Below are positions 31,588 to 41,000 of a DNA stretch of 64,000 bases, piece by piece. The translations under genes were made by a program, and so were the position numbers. The stretch's first letter is position 1. Each line of letters begins with the position of its first letter. The notes beneath the pieces were generated by a model. It was not told the DNA's origin, searched no databases, and saw nothing but the letters and a program-made list of their open reading frames with translations. Source of the stretch: a virus; the IMG/VR virus record IMGVR_UViG_3300046492_000237, positions 1 to 64,000 of that record. One strand, 5' to 3'.

Positions 31588-33095
31588 TGGATATCAAGGT
31601 TCACCTACCGCGCTATCAGGTGCTGGTCACGAAAACGGTAAAGCGCAAGACCGTGGACGGTTACATGCCTACTTCTGCGCGCTTTCAGGGCACACCGGAT
31701 GCGATCGACCTCGCGCCGTGGCTTGGCGATGGGTCGTCGATATCGACGGTCAAGGGCATCAATCAGGCCGCCGGTGGATTCTCCATCACTGTCCCTGACA
31801 TGCCGATCACCACCACAACCGGCGGCCTCGATACGCTATACGGCGTAATTGAGCCGATGGACCTTGTTCAGATCAAGGTTCAGCACTCGCCGTCGACGTG
31901 GGCCGGGAATAAGGCCCCGGTGATCATGCGCGGGTTCGTCTCGAAGGTCAGCCGGCAGGAAGGGATGTCGCCTGATGGTAAGCCTGGGCGATTCGTCACC
32001 ATCAACGGGCAGGACTACGGGAAGATCTGGCAGATCATTCAGATTTTCTACGGGCCATCGTACATCTTTGGCGAAGACATCCTGTCGGCATTCAAGTTGA
32101 TGGATAAGTTCGGCGCGGGCTTCAAAAACGCCATGAGCAACGTCGAGTTCCTGCAAACGGCCATCGACAAGATCATCAACCCGTTCCTGCAACGCCTTCT
32201 GCCAGAGGGCAGCGGGTTCCCGCTGATCACACTGAACACCGACCACGTCGTCGAGGGTGCGGTCGGTATCGCCGGGATCCAGTCAGCTGAGGGCACGATC
32301 TACCAGCTGATGCGCAATTATCTGGACGTCGGCCCATTCAACGAGCTGTTTCTCGCTGATGATGATGCTGGTGTCCACTGCATCTATCGGCAGAACCCGG
32401 CGATCGGGCTGGATGGCTATCCGCTCGCGCCAGATGTTACAGATGCACCGGCGGCGGATCCGCTGATCGTTCCGGACGCCAACACCCTGAACATCATCGA
32501 CATCCCTGCCGAGGACGTGATTGCGCTGGATGTGTCCCGCTCCGATGAGGGCGTGGGGAACTATTACTGGGTGTCGGCTCCGGGGTTCAGCCTGAACAGT
32601 GACACCCTGCAGCGCCAGATGGGTTACAGCAGCGCGGAACGGGCGACCATTGACCTGTCGGAGTACCCGAACAGCGCATCGGCACTGTACGGTACCCGGC
32701 TGATGTGGATCGACACCAAGCTGGGCGGCCCTGCGGTCACCAACACAAAATCGGGATTGACCGAGCCAGAGCAAGAGCAGCGGGACGGCAATCTCTTTGA
32801 CTGGCTGCGCACTCGCCGTGAGTTTCTGGTGGCGCAGAACCGCGACAACAGCATTCTCGAAAGCGGCACGTTGCGCATGCGTGGAAACGAGAACATCCGC
32901 GCCGGGAACTATGTCCGGGTGCTGCGTGGCAACTTTTCATCGGTGTTCTATGTGACCTCGGTTTCGCACAACATCCTGCCATTGCGAGGCTTTTACAGCA
33001 CGCTGACCCTGTCGCGCGGCACCGGGTTTGCCAACCGTGTGCGCATGGCTGGCGGCGTCGATTCTCCTTATCTCAGCGAGCTGACCGGTCTATGA
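31587..33095 (+). CDS. Baseplate hub protein
   Basis: 502 codons between tape measure and spike, the usual hub position. The N-terminal part has FSITVPDMP and DLVQIKVQ; the middle has RFVTINGQDYGKIWQ, a hub (gp27/gpD-like) feature; the C-terminus is the strand-rich GNENIRAGNYVRVLRGNFSSVFYVTSVSH. It overlaps neighbours by 1 and 4 nt. The call rests on order and pattern. Confidence 0.72.
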   Translation: MDIKVHLPRYQVLVTKTVKRKTVDGYMPTSARFQGTPDAIDLAPWLGDGSSISTVKGINQAAGGFSITVPDMPITTTTGGLDTLYGVIEPMDLVQIKVQHSPSTWAGNKAPVIMRGFVSKVSRQEGMSPDGKPGRFVTINGQDYGKIWQIIQIFYGPSYIFGEDILSAFKLMDKFGAGFKNAMSNVEFLQTAIDKIINPFLQRLLPEGSGFPLITLNTDHVVEGAVGIAGIQSAEGTIYQLMRNYLDVGPFNELFLADDDAGVHCIYRQNPAIGLDGYPLAPDVTDAPAADPLIVPDANTLNIIDIPAEDVIALDVSRSDEGVGNYYWVSAPGFSLNSDTLQRQMGYSSAERATIDLSEYPNSASALYGTRLMWIDTKLGGPAVTNTKSGLTEPEQEQRDGNLFDWLRTRREFLVAQNRDNSILESGTLRMRGNENIRAGNYVRVLRGNFSSVFYVTSVSHNILPLRGFYSTLTLSRGTGFANRVRMAGGVDSPYLSELTGL

Positions 33096-33859
33096 GCACG
33101 AAAACACGCGGTAAGGTAGTTGCGATTCACCCTGAGGACCATTCGTGCGATGTCCGCCTTCTGCGCGACGGCTGTCTGCTGGCGGGCCTTCAAATTCTGT
33201 CGCAATCGGCCAGCACCAACACCGGCCTCAACGATCTGGCCGTGCCGACTACGCCGCCGGACAATCAATGGACCCAACGCACCGATCGGGACATCATCGC
33301 CATCGTGGACTGGTGCGATGGCGTGCCCTACGTTGAGGGTTTCCTATTTCCGCAAATTTGCCAGATGACGTTCAAGGAGCAGAACCGGAAGATCGATCGT
33401 CACGCCTCGGACTTCTATCACACGGTTGATGCGGCCGGTAACGCGGAGTGGTATCACCCGAGCGGAACCTATCTGCGGATGGGCGAGAATCCGGCGCATG
33501 AGGATCTGACCGGCAAGGACGCCGACAAGAAGTGGGCAATCACCAAGAACACCGCGCGCGCTCCGCATGTGCGGCTGGTGGTGGCCAGTGGTGGTGCTGC
33601 GGCACTCACGATCAATGCTGATCCGGCGGGCAACCTGACCATCACCAGCGCTGCGGGAACGGCCACGCTGGTGTTCCCCGGCGGTACGACCATTGATACG
33701 CCGCTGACCACTATGACCGGCGACCTAAAAGTTGATGGAAACATCAAGGCAGATGGCGAGATCGAGGACCACACCCGCTCGATGCAAGGCGACCGCGAGA
33801 TCTACAACGTCCATACCCACCCGGCTAACGCCACTCAGGCGCCGAACCAACAGATGTAA
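33092..33859 (+). CDS. Baseplate spike (gpV-like) with HxH tip
   Basis: 255 codons. An OB-like N-terminal domain (RGKVVAIHPEDHSCDVRLL), then a repetitive beta-helix-forming region (ITSAAGTATLVFPGGTTIDTP) and a C-terminal NVHTHPANATQAPNQQM. The H-x-H near the end is the iron-binding tip motif of P2/phi92-type membrane-piercing spikes. Follows the hub as in P2-like gene order. Confidence 0.82.
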   Translation: MSTKTRGKVVAIHPEDHSCDVRLLRDGCLLAGLQILSQSASTNTGLNDLAVPTTPPDNQWTQRTDRDIIAIVDWCDGVPYVEGFLFPQICQMTFKEQNRKIDRHASDFYHTVDAAGNAEWYHPSGTYLRMGENPAHEDLTGKDADKKWAITKNTARAPHVRLVVASGGAAALTINADPAGNLTITSAAGTATLVFPGGTTIDTPLTTMTGDLKVDGNIKADGEIEDHTRSMQGDREIYNVHTHPANATQAPNQQM

Positions 33860-33863
33860 ATCC

Positions 33864-33886
33864 GTCGTGACGCCATTATGGCGTCA
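33864..33886 (+). promoter_or_regulatory. Late promoter element 8 (baseplate)
   Basis: GTCGTGAC at 33864, CATTAT at 33874-33879, predicted start A 33886 equal to the ATG of the next gene. Confidence 0.65.
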
Positions 33887-35040
33887 TGGACCTATCTACG
33901 CCCGCATCGCAGAAAGCAGACGAGTGCCCCATTACTTTTGTGATGGAGGACGAGTCTGCCGGTACGTCTGACGAATTGACCCTTTTGATCCGCCCAGAGG
34001 AGCTGTCCATCGGCTTCCCTAGTCGCCTGTCCGTCAATCAGACGCTGGGTGGCGGCTGGGCTGATAGCTTCGGTGAGGGGATCGAAGAAGGCACCTACTC
34101 CGGCACCTTGGGATGGCGCGCTACCAGCTCGGACAGTGGTGGCGGTGAACGTCTGGCCAAGATGAAAGAGTTTACTTACAGCGACTGGCATGCACGTCGT
34201 TCTGCCGCCGTGGTGAAGGGTGATGACCCTAGCATGGTCCGGCTGATTCTGGTCGACACGCTGAACAATTACTCCCGCGTCATCGCTCCTCGGATCTTCG
34301 AGCTGAAACGCAGCAAGAGCCGTCCGTTGCTGTGCCAGTACCGGTTCAATTTTGTGATGCTGTCGAAGGATGTTACCCGACAAGACCTGCTTATGTCCGA
34401 CACCGGATTCGGCAGCATCCTCGGCACGATAGGCGCGTGGATCGACAGCTTTACCGCGTCGATCAACAACATCACCGATCGCATCCGCGAGGCGTACAAG
34501 TGGATCGATAAAACGATCATCGCGCCGATCAAGAAATTCGTTGCAACCACCATGCGACTGTACACGGCTGTGAAAAATCTGGTGACTGCGGGCGTCGGCA
34601 TCATTCGCCAAGTCGGCAGCATTGCGACATTGGCGACTCAGGCGATCACCAACGTGCTGCGCGCGGCGGCGATCGTGGTGAATATCCCGAACATCGGCAA
34701 GGCGGCGATCATGAACGTGGTCCGCGAGTACACGAACCTGTTCTGCCTGCTGAAAAATGCCAAGAAGGTGCTTGATTACGAGGACTACTCGGACATCTAC
34801 GGCGCATCTAACTGTTCGTCAACCGGCGGCGGTCGTTCGATCTCGGTCTATTCCGGATCGACCAACAACACCTTCGCCGCCGTGGCCAAGGAGACGCCAT
34901 CTCCGGTGCTTGTGACTCAGGCCGCCTCGACCAGCATGAAGACGATCGCCAGCACTGATCTGGTGACCACGCCACTGCCGGCCGCCGTTATCGCCAGCAA
35001 CCTCAACGTGATCAACTCCGGCCTGTCGGTGACCACATGA
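33886..35040 (+). CDS. Baseplate-associated structural protein, 384 aa
   Basis: N-terminal 150 residues are beta-rich (ECPITFVMEDESAGTSDELTL..., RPEELSIGFPSRLSVNQTLGG), typical of tail-tube-like or LysM-linked baseplate adaptor proteins. The rest is helical with several Ala/Val/Ile runs and a short cysteine-containing end. Unrecognised in detail. No Shine-Dalgarno; the ATG coincides with the predicted start of element 8. Overlaps the next gene by 4 nt. Confidence 0.6.
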   Translation: MDLSTPASQKADECPITFVMEDESAGTSDELTLLIRPEELSIGFPSRLSVNQTLGGGWADSFGEGIEEGTYSGTLGWRATSSDSGGGERLAKMKEFTYSDWHARRSAAVVKGDDPSMVRLILVDTLNNYSRVIAPRIFELKRSKSRPLLCQYRFNFVMLSKDVTRQDLLMSDTGFGSILGTIGAWIDSFTASINNITDRIREAYKWIDKTIIAPIKKFVATTMRLYTAVKNLVTAGVGIIRQVGSIATLATQAITNVLRAAAIVVNIPNIGKAAIMNVVREYTNLFCLLKNAKKVLDYEDYSDIYGASNCSSTGGGRSISVYSGSTNNTFAAVAKETPSPVLVTQAASTSMKTIASTDLVTTPLPAAVIASNLNVINSGLSVTT

Positions 35041-35660
35041 CCGACTTCACCAAGCAGTATTCGGGCTATCGGTTCGTCAATACCCAGCGCGGCGATACGC
35101 TGCAGATGGTGGCGTTTCGCGAACTCGGCAGCGCAAATGACTGGGCGAAGCTGGCATGGTTCAACAGCCTGCTTCCGCCGTTCATTACCGATGATCCTGA
35201 GCTGGCGGGCGATCGCGTCCTGCTGTCCGGTCAGCAGATCAAAATCCCATCGACCGTGGCTGAGTCAGAGTCATCGACAAGCGATGTCGACAATGTCCTG
35301 CTCACCGACTGCCGCCTGCGCAATGGGCGCCTTTCGGTTGATTTGGAAACTGGTGACTTCGAGGTCGTGTCGGGACGCGACAATCTCAAACAGGCCATCA
35401 CGTTCCGGATCGTCACCGACCCGGGCGAGCTGATTTTTCACCCGGCATATGGGTGCAAGATCAGTCGGCGCCGTGGCACCAAGAATGCGGCCGTGGCCAC
35501 TCTCTTGGGCCGTATGGACCTTCAAGACGCGCTGGTTCAGGAGACTCGCCTGCGCCGGATCAACAGTATTACCACCACCAGCAGCGGCGATGTTTTGTCG
35601 GGATCCGTCGACGTCACGCCGATTACTGGCGACTCAGTGAAAGTGGATGTGAGCGTATAA
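35037..35660 (+). CDS. Baseplate wedge (gp25/gpW-like) with N-terminal LysM-like (gpX-like) domain
   Basis: 207 codons that seem to join two baseplate parts. Residues 5-75 look like a LysM/gpX domain (GYRFVNTQRGDTLQMVAFRELG, VLLSGQQIKIP). Residues 85-200 are gp25/gpW-like (DCRLRNGRLSVDLETGDFEVVSGRDNLKQAI, GELIFHPAYGCKI). gp25 is the central wedge that links sheath and baseplate. The fusion is seen in the sequence; its meaning is inferred. Confidence 0.7.
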   Translation: MTDFTKQYSGYRFVNTQRGDTLQMVAFRELGSANDWAKLAWFNSLLPPFITDDPELAGDRVLLSGQQIKIPSTVAESESSTSDVDNVLLTDCRLRNGRLSVDLETGDFEVVSGRDNLKQAITFRIVTDPGELIFHPAYGCKISRRRGTKNAAVATLLGRMDLQDALVQETRLRRINSITTTSSGDVLSGSVDVTPITGDSVKVDVSV

Positions 35661-36776
35661 ATGGCCTTTCAGGTAAAAGACTTCGTTTCGATTACCGCAT
35701 CCATGATCAACTGGATGCGGGCGACTACCCGCCGGGTCAGCGATTACAATATCGGCTCGGTCGTTCGAACCATGCTCGAGGCCGTAGCGGCTGAAATCGA
35801 TGAGCTGTATCAGCAGTTTTTCATCGGCGTCAAAGAAGCGATCCCGGTCTCGGTCTATAACTCTTTCAGCTTCGAAAAGCTGGCCGCCATCAGCGCAAAC
35901 GGACTTATCCGCGTCACCCTCACGCCGTCGGATACTGCCGGGCTGATCTCTGCGGGCACCACCTTCTCTGCTACTGGACTCCCGACCACTTACACGTCGC
36001 TGACGGATGTCGTCGTAGGCATTGGTATGTCGTTTGTGGATGTATCGGTCAAGGCTGATGCTGCCGGCTCGATCGGCAATATCTCGGCGCTGCAAGAGTT
36101 CACGCTGAACCCGGCGCCGGACAACTTCGTCAGCGCGACCAACCTGAGCGGCTTTGCTTCGGGCGTCGATGCTGAAACTGATGATGAGCGGAAAATCCGT
36201 TTCGCCGCTTACATCGCATCGATCAGCCGATCGACAAATGCTGCGCTGCGTTACGGCATGAGTACCGCAACGCTGGTTGACTCCGATGGCAACATCACAG
36301 AGCGCGTGGCTACTGCGATCACCGTCGAGCCATACCTCGATGACTCGAACCAGCCGATCGCCAAAGTCGATTGCTACATCCATAACGGGGTTGGCGGGAC
36401 TTCCACCGCGCTGCTGGCGAGAACCACCGAGATTGTCGATGGATATTACGACGCGAATGGTGTGGCCGTGGCCGGCTACAAAGCCGCAGGGATCAAAACC
36501 ACGGTGTTCATCGCCGCCGAGGAGTTGGTCAGCGTCACCGGTGAACTTGTCCCTGAAGCTGGCTTCGATGAACCGACCCTGATCACCAATGCCACGACCA
36601 CGGTCTATGCCTACCTGCAAAACCTGCCGATCGGGGGAACGGCCGTCCTCGCCGAGATCATTTACCTGATCAAGGATATCGATGGGGTTTACGACTTCCA
36701 GCCATCCTTGCCAGCGGCAAACGTCACCGTTGATAAAACCAAGAAGCTGATGCCCGGGAGTATCAACATCACATGA
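35661..36776 (+). CDS. Baseplate J-like protein
   Basis: 371 codons after the wedge, where gpJ lies in P2-like phages. Baseplate_J marks: SDYNIGSVVRTMLEAVAAEIDELYQQF, then a GLISAGTTFSATGLPTTYTS strand and VKADAAGSIGNISAL, followed by the fold's DDERKIRFAAYIASISRSTNAALRYG. It forms the second wedge layer. Adjacent without gap to the wedge gene and overlapping the next by 4 nt. Confidence 0.83.
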   Translation: MAFQVKDFVSITASMINWMRATTRRVSDYNIGSVVRTMLEAVAAEIDELYQQFFIGVKEAIPVSVYNSFSFEKLAAISANGLIRVTLTPSDTAGLISAGTTFSATGLPTTYTSLTDVVVGIGMSFVDVSVKADAAGSIGNISALQEFTLNPAPDNFVSATNLSGFASGVDAETDDERKIRFAAYIASISRSTNAALRYGMSTATLVDSDGNITERVATAITVEPYLDDSNQPIAKVDCYIHNGVGGTSTALLARTTEIVDGYYDANGVAVAGYKAAGIKTTVFIAAEELVSVTGELVPEAGFDEPTLITNATTTVYAYLQNLPIGGTAVLAEIIYLIKDIDGVYDFQPSLPAANVTVDKTKKLMPGSINIT

Positions 36777-39055
36777 ATCTGGTTCAGAAACTCCTCGGCC
36801 TGTTGCACCGCGTTTTTGATCCGGACCCTGAACAGTTTCTGGCTCTGACTTTCCAATACGACGGCGGCATGGTTTGGACCGTAGCAGATAACGTCCTGAC
36901 TACTGCCGTGTCCGGCGGAACCGGCCAAAATCTGTCGATCAACTTGGTCGATTACACGATCAGCGGCCTGATCAACTTTATTGCCCAGCAAGACGGCTAC
37001 ACGGTGACCACCAACGCCGCGCCGGACAAGCTCGCCCTTTCCGCGCGCACACTCATCGACGGCAGCAAAAACCAGTTTGCGTCCAATGGCGATCATCTTT
37101 ACGCGTATGCCAGCCTGATCTGGGTGTTCATGAGCGCTGTCGCCAGCGAATTGCGTGCGGCCGGCGCGCAGATCCCGCAGGCAATCCGCCAGATGACCGT
37201 GACCGAAGCTTCGGATGACTGGATCGATGAGCTGGGCGGCTATTACGGCGTAAAGCGCCAGCAAGGCGAATCCGATGCCAGCTACGGCCCACGCATCATT
37301 GCCGAAGTCGTGCGCCCCCGCTGCAACAACATCGCCATGGAAGCAGCCATCTCGCTTTACACCGGCCAGAGCACCAAGGTGACCGACGTTGTCATCTACG
37401 GCGCCAGCTTCCCGAAGTATGACAGCACAATTTTCCGCGACAGCATGTATCAGTACCAGTCGGTATCGGCCCCCCAATACGGGCTGTTCGACGTCGAGTA
37501 CGGATATGACCTGCTGGGCGGCGATGACATCACCGACTTCGCGGCAAGGGTGCGCGGCATCATCGACACGCTGCGCGCTGCGGGTACTCACCTGCGATCG
37601 CTGGTGCTGAAGGCTGGTTCGTTCAGCGACACGCTGACGCCGCCGGTTGATGAGGCCATGCCGCTGCGCGTGACCTTCAATCATGCCGATACCCTGACCG
37701 CGCCGAATGATGACCTGTTCACGTTTGACGCGGCTCTGGGCGCATTCAACGATACGGCCGCCGCTGGTACTGAAAGCGAATTCAACGCGATCCACTACAA
37801 CCAGCGGTACAACAGCGTTCGGACGCGAAACAGCGCGATCAACTTCGCTGGCGGCACCGTTGAAACATTCCCGGTTCTGGCGAAAGAGTGGCTGTTCACC
37901 ACCGGCACGCTTCCTGCCGACGTCAGTTTCGCGCGCGCAAGCGTTGGCGCTCGATTCAACGCGCAAGGCGTGCTTGAGTTCGTGGGCGCAGATCTCCCGC
38001 GCTTTGACTACGACCCGTACACCAGAACCACGCGTGGCCTGATGATCGAGGAGGCCCGTACCAACCTGCTTCCATATTCCAGCGACTTCACCAACGCCGC
38101 GTGGGGTAAGACCGCCTGCGCTGCATCTGTCAGCACCATGAATGGGCCTGACAACGCCACCGCCGCGTCGCTGATCGTACCGAACACCAGCAACACCACG
38201 CACCTCGTTGGGTCCGCCGCGATCGCGGTAACCGCATCGAAAGCCTACACCGAATCGATCTTTGTGAAAGCCGCAGGCTACACGCAAGTTCGCCTGCTGA
38301 TGGCTGACAACATTGGCCAGCTGATCGACACGGTATTCGACACGGCAACTGGGACGGTAATCGCCGGCAGCACGGCAGCTGTCATCACGCGAATGGCGAA
38401 TGGCTGGTACCGCGTAGCGCTGACAGCGACCACCAACGTCGGCGCATCGACGCTGAACCTGCAGGCATGGGTCTATTCCGCCGGGACCGGGACTTTCGCC
38501 GGCAACGGGACGTCTGGCCTGTACCTGTGGCATGCACAGATGGAGCTCGGCGGGTTTGTCACTACACCGATCGTTACCGCAGGATCCGCTGCAACTCGCG
38601 CGGCAGACCTGCCAACGATCGCCAGTGTGCTGCCGTGGTACAACGCATCGGTGGGCACCTTTATCGTCCATGCCACCGACCGCATGCCTTCGACCGCCAA
38701 CGGTTACACCCTTTCGATCGGCAGTGACAGCTCGAACTACATGGCGTTTGGTCAGGTCACCACCGCCGGGCCGACTGGCACCGCTGCCTTTATCAAGGCG
38801 GGTTCCGGGCTGGTGGGGCCAGACCTGTTCAACCGCAGCAAAATGGCGCTCGCGTGGAACGTATCCGCTGTGAGTCAGGCAGCGGACGGTGTAGCGCTTG
38901 GCGGTGCCACGCACAGCGGAATCCCGGTCGTCAGCAGCATCTGGCTGGGTCGCGGGCACTCAGGAGGCCCGACGGTTACCTGCTACATCCGCAAGATGAC
39001 GTATTGGGCGGCGCGCTTCCCCGACGGAACCCTGAAAATCATGACCGAGGCCTGA
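36773..39055 (+). CDS. gpI-like tail protein fused to a receptor-binding domain
   Basis: 760 codons, much longer than typical gpI (about 200). Residues 1-285 contain the gpI-like part (WIDELGGYYGVKRQQGE, SYGPRIIAEVVRPRCNN). From about residue 370 a different beta-rich sequence begins (ARASVGARFNAQGVLEFV, TTRGLMIEEARTNLLPYS), common in phage receptor-binding proteins with carbohydrate-binding domains. It may therefore bind the cell surface directly. Order fits P2-like J-I. Confidence 0.72.
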   Translation: MNLVQKLLGLLHRVFDPDPEQFLALTFQYDGGMVWTVADNVLTTAVSGGTGQNLSINLVDYTISGLINFIAQQDGYTVTTNAAPDKLALSARTLIDGSKNQFASNGDHLYAYASLIWVFMSAVASELRAAGAQIPQAIRQMTVTEASDDWIDELGGYYGVKRQQGESDASYGPRIIAEVVRPRCNNIAMEAAISLYTGQSTKVTDVVIYGASFPKYDSTIFRDSMYQYQSVSAPQYGLFDVEYGYDLLGGDDITDFAARVRGIIDTLRAAGTHLRSLVLKAGSFSDTLTPPVDEAMPLRVTFNHADTLTAPNDDLFTFDAALGAFNDTAAAGTESEFNAIHYNQRYNSVRTRNSAINFAGGTVETFPVLAKEWLFTTGTLPADVSFARASVGARFNAQGVLEFVGADLPRFDYDPYTRTTRGLMIEEARTNLLPYSSDFTNAAWGKTACAASVSTMNGPDNATAASLIVPNTSNTTHLVGSAAIAVTASKAYTESIFVKAAGYTQVRLLMADNIGQLIDTVFDTATGTVIAGSTAAVITRMANGWYRVALTATTNVGASTLNLQAWVYSAGTGTFAGNGTSGLYLWHAQMELGGFVTTPIVTAGSAATRAADLPTIASVLPWYNASVGTFIVHATDRMPSTANGYTLSIGSDSSNYMAFGQVTTAGPTGTAAFIKAGSGLVGPDLFNRSKMALAWNVSAVSQAADGVALGGATHSGIPVVSSIWLGRGHSGGPTVTCYIRKMTYWAARFPDGTLKIMTEA

Positions 39056-39066
39056 CAAGGCTTCGC

Positions 39067-39089
39067 GTCGTGACAACAGACTGCGCGTA
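39067..39089 (+). promoter_or_regulatory. Late promoter element 9 (tail fibre)
   Basis: GTCGTGAC at 39067, CAGACT at 39077-39082, predicted start A 39089; the leader carries GGAGA before ATG 39107. Confidence 0.6.
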
Positions 39090-39106
39090 ACGCACGGAGA
39101 ACCTAC

Positions 39107-39562
39107 ATGACCGGCTTCAACCTAAAAGACCATTACGATAAGGCGCCAAGCGGCCTGTTTCTGCTGAAGGTTTACCGCGCTGGCGAACTGATCGAGGTCT
39201 TTGAAGAAAAGAACCTGATTGTTGACCTGTCCAAGCAAATCCACGCAAAGCTGCTCGGCGGCGCAGTGGCAAACCAGTCTGTAACCCAGATCGGCTTTGG
39301 CACCAACAACACGGCGCCTGCCGTGGGTAACACCTCGTTGACCAGCCCGTATCTGAAGGCCTTGGACAGCGTGACCTATCCGCTGACGAATCAGGTGTCT
39401 TTCAACTTCTCGCTGGGCACCACCGAAAACAACGGCGTCAACATCGGTGAATTCGGCCTGTTCACCGCAGGCGGCACTTTGTACGCCCGCAAAACGCGCA
39501 CCACTGTTCTTCCAAAAGCGTCCGACCTTTCGTTCGCGGGCTCTTGGATCATTTCTTTCTGA
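39107..39562 (+). CDS. Tail fibre-associated protein, 151 aa
   Basis: Beta-rich protein with KVYRAGELIEVFEEKNLIVD and an IGEFGLFTAGGTLYARKTR block that resembles fibre-network or collar proteins of phages. Likely joins the fibre to the baseplate. Good CGGAGAACC site 8 nt before ATG. Starts the tail-fibre group. Confidence 0.6.
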   Translation: MTGFNLKDHYDKAPSGLFLLKVYRAGELIEVFEEKNLIVDLSKQIHAKLLGGAVANQSVTQIGFGTNNTAPAVGNTSLTSPYLKALDSVTYPLTNQVSFNFSLGTTENNGVNIGEFGLFTAGGTLYARKTRTTVLPKASDLSFAGSWIISF

Positions 39563-39573
39563 GGCCCTGATTA

Positions 39574-40569
39574 ATGGCAAACCAACCGGAAGTCGCCGTC
39601 TACGACAGTGGCGTATACCAGATCGAGGTTTCCGACCCGGTAGATGGTGGCGTCGGCGCGAAAACGAACGCACCGCTGCTGGCGCTGGCGAACCGTACCG
39701 CGTACCTGAAAGCGCACCTTGACGCTATCGAGGGCGGCACCTTCCTTCTGCCCGGCTATGCGCAACTTGATTCGCCAGCCCTGATCAACTCGCCAACCGC
39801 ACCGACTCAAGCTGCTGGCGACAACTCGACCAAGATCGCAACCGATGCGTTCGTGCAGACGGCTGTCAACGGATCGGTAAGCGTCAGCGTCGCTGGCGGC
39901 ACAACTACCACGCTGACCCAAGCACAATTTGGTGCTTCGAGCATCGTGTTGACTGGCGCGGTCACAGCAAACAAGGCAGTCGTTTTGCCTGACGGCCCGC
40001 GACGCTGGCTGATCACCAACAACACTACCGGCGCGTTCACAATCACGCTGAAAACAGCGGCCGGCACCGGCGTCTTGGTCACCCAAGGAAAGACCACGCT
40101 TGTATTCGCCGACGGGACCAATGTCCGTTTGCAGCAGAGCGACTTTATCAGTCCTGCTTTGCTGGGAACGCCAACCGCGCCAACTGCGGCCCCGGGCACC
40201 AGCACCACGCAACTGGCGACCACCGAGTTCGTCACACTGGTGCAGGGCCTGTCGGTTCCGCAGGACAGCTCGGTTGGTGCCGCTCAATTGCCTACCGGCA
40301 CCAGCGCTCAGCGTCCAGCCAACGGCCCCGGCAAGCTGCGCTTCAACTCCGATATTAATCGTCCTGAAATCAATAACGGAGCGGCGTGGGGATCGCTTGG
40401 TGGTGCAACTGGCGGCGGCAACGACGCGGTGTTCTATCTGAACGATCAGACCATCAATAACGACTACACCGTCGCCGGAAATCAGAACGCAATGACTGCC
40501 GGCCCTATCGCCATCGCCAACGGCAAGACTGTCACGGTTTCGACCGGTGCCGTCTGGACCGTGGTTTAA
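39574..40569 (+). CDS. Tail fibre protein with collar-type repeats
   Basis: 331 codons. Two copies of a fibre repeat are visible: SPTAPTQAAGDNSTKIATDAF and TPTAPTAAPGTSTTQLATTEF, typical of lambda-like side tail fibres. N-terminus is helical/beta; C-terminus has low-complexity Gly/Asn/Thr. The tip function is probably supplied by the following small cassettes. Confidence 0.75.
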   Translation: MANQPEVAVYDSGVYQIEVSDPVDGGVGAKTNAPLLALANRTAYLKAHLDAIEGGTFLLPGYAQLDSPALINSPTAPTQAAGDNSTKIATDAFVQTAVNGSVSVSVAGGTTTTLTQAQFGASSIVLTGAVTANKAVVLPDGPRRWLITNNTTGAFTITLKTAAGTGVLVTQGKTTLVFADGTNVRLQQSDFISPALLGTPTAPTAAPGTSTTQLATTEFVTLVQGLSVPQDSSVGAAQLPTGTSAQRPANGPGKLRFNSDINRPEINNGAAWGSLGGATGGGNDAVFYLNDQTINNDYTVAGNQNAMTAGPIAIANGKTVTVSTGAVWTVV

Positions 40570-40580
40570 GGAGTCTGTAA

Positions 40581-40991
40581 ATGAGCATTACCATTCCGGG
40601 CACCGGGCCAATGACGCTTCCGTCTGCCAGTGCTCTGGCCGCGAGCCCGGCAACAGGCGATCGTTCTGCAGCCATTGCCACCATGCAAAAATTCGCTGAT
40701 GAGTTCCCTGCCAGCTTAGCTTCAAACGGATATCAAAAGCTGCCAAATGGATTGATTATTCAATGGGGGCTTAGCTCAACATCATCCGCAGGAACTAACA
40801 CGATCAGCCTTCCTACTGCATTCAGTAATACTGGCTATAGAATTAGTTGCAGTCCATTAGACGTCTCTGTTCCGAATAATGTTTCGTGCTCGCCAAACAG
40901 CACAACTGCATTCAACTCATCTGGATGGGGCCCTACAGCTTCTAATGCGAGAGTTACAACATCGTTTACGTGGATTGCCATCGGCTACTAA
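40581..40991 (+). CDS. Short tail-fibre tip protein 1 (gp53-like C-terminal domain)
   Basis: 136 codons with the gp53-like tip motif GYQKLPNGLIIQWG near residue 52. The preceding ATMQKFADEF is almost repeated in the third copy at 41822. The DNA from about 40720 is clearly richer in A+T than its surroundings, which points to recent transfer. Probably a receptor-binding tip. Confidence 0.7.
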   Translation: MSITIPGTGPMTLPSASALAASPATGDRSAAIATMQKFADEFPASLASNGYQKLPNGLIIQWGLSSTSSAGTNTISLPTAFSNTGYRISCSPLDVSVPNNVSCSPNSTTAFNSSGWGPTASNARVTTSFTWIAIGY

Positions 40992-41000
40992 GGATCACTC

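Noticed and set aside
36689-38959. 756-codon open frame on the minus strand opposite the gpI-like gene
   Set aside because: It is a high-GC shadow of the plus-strand gene, Arg/Gly/Val-rich, with no domain and no ribosome site. Similar shadows at 26060-27883 and 6967-8763 were rejected for the same reason.
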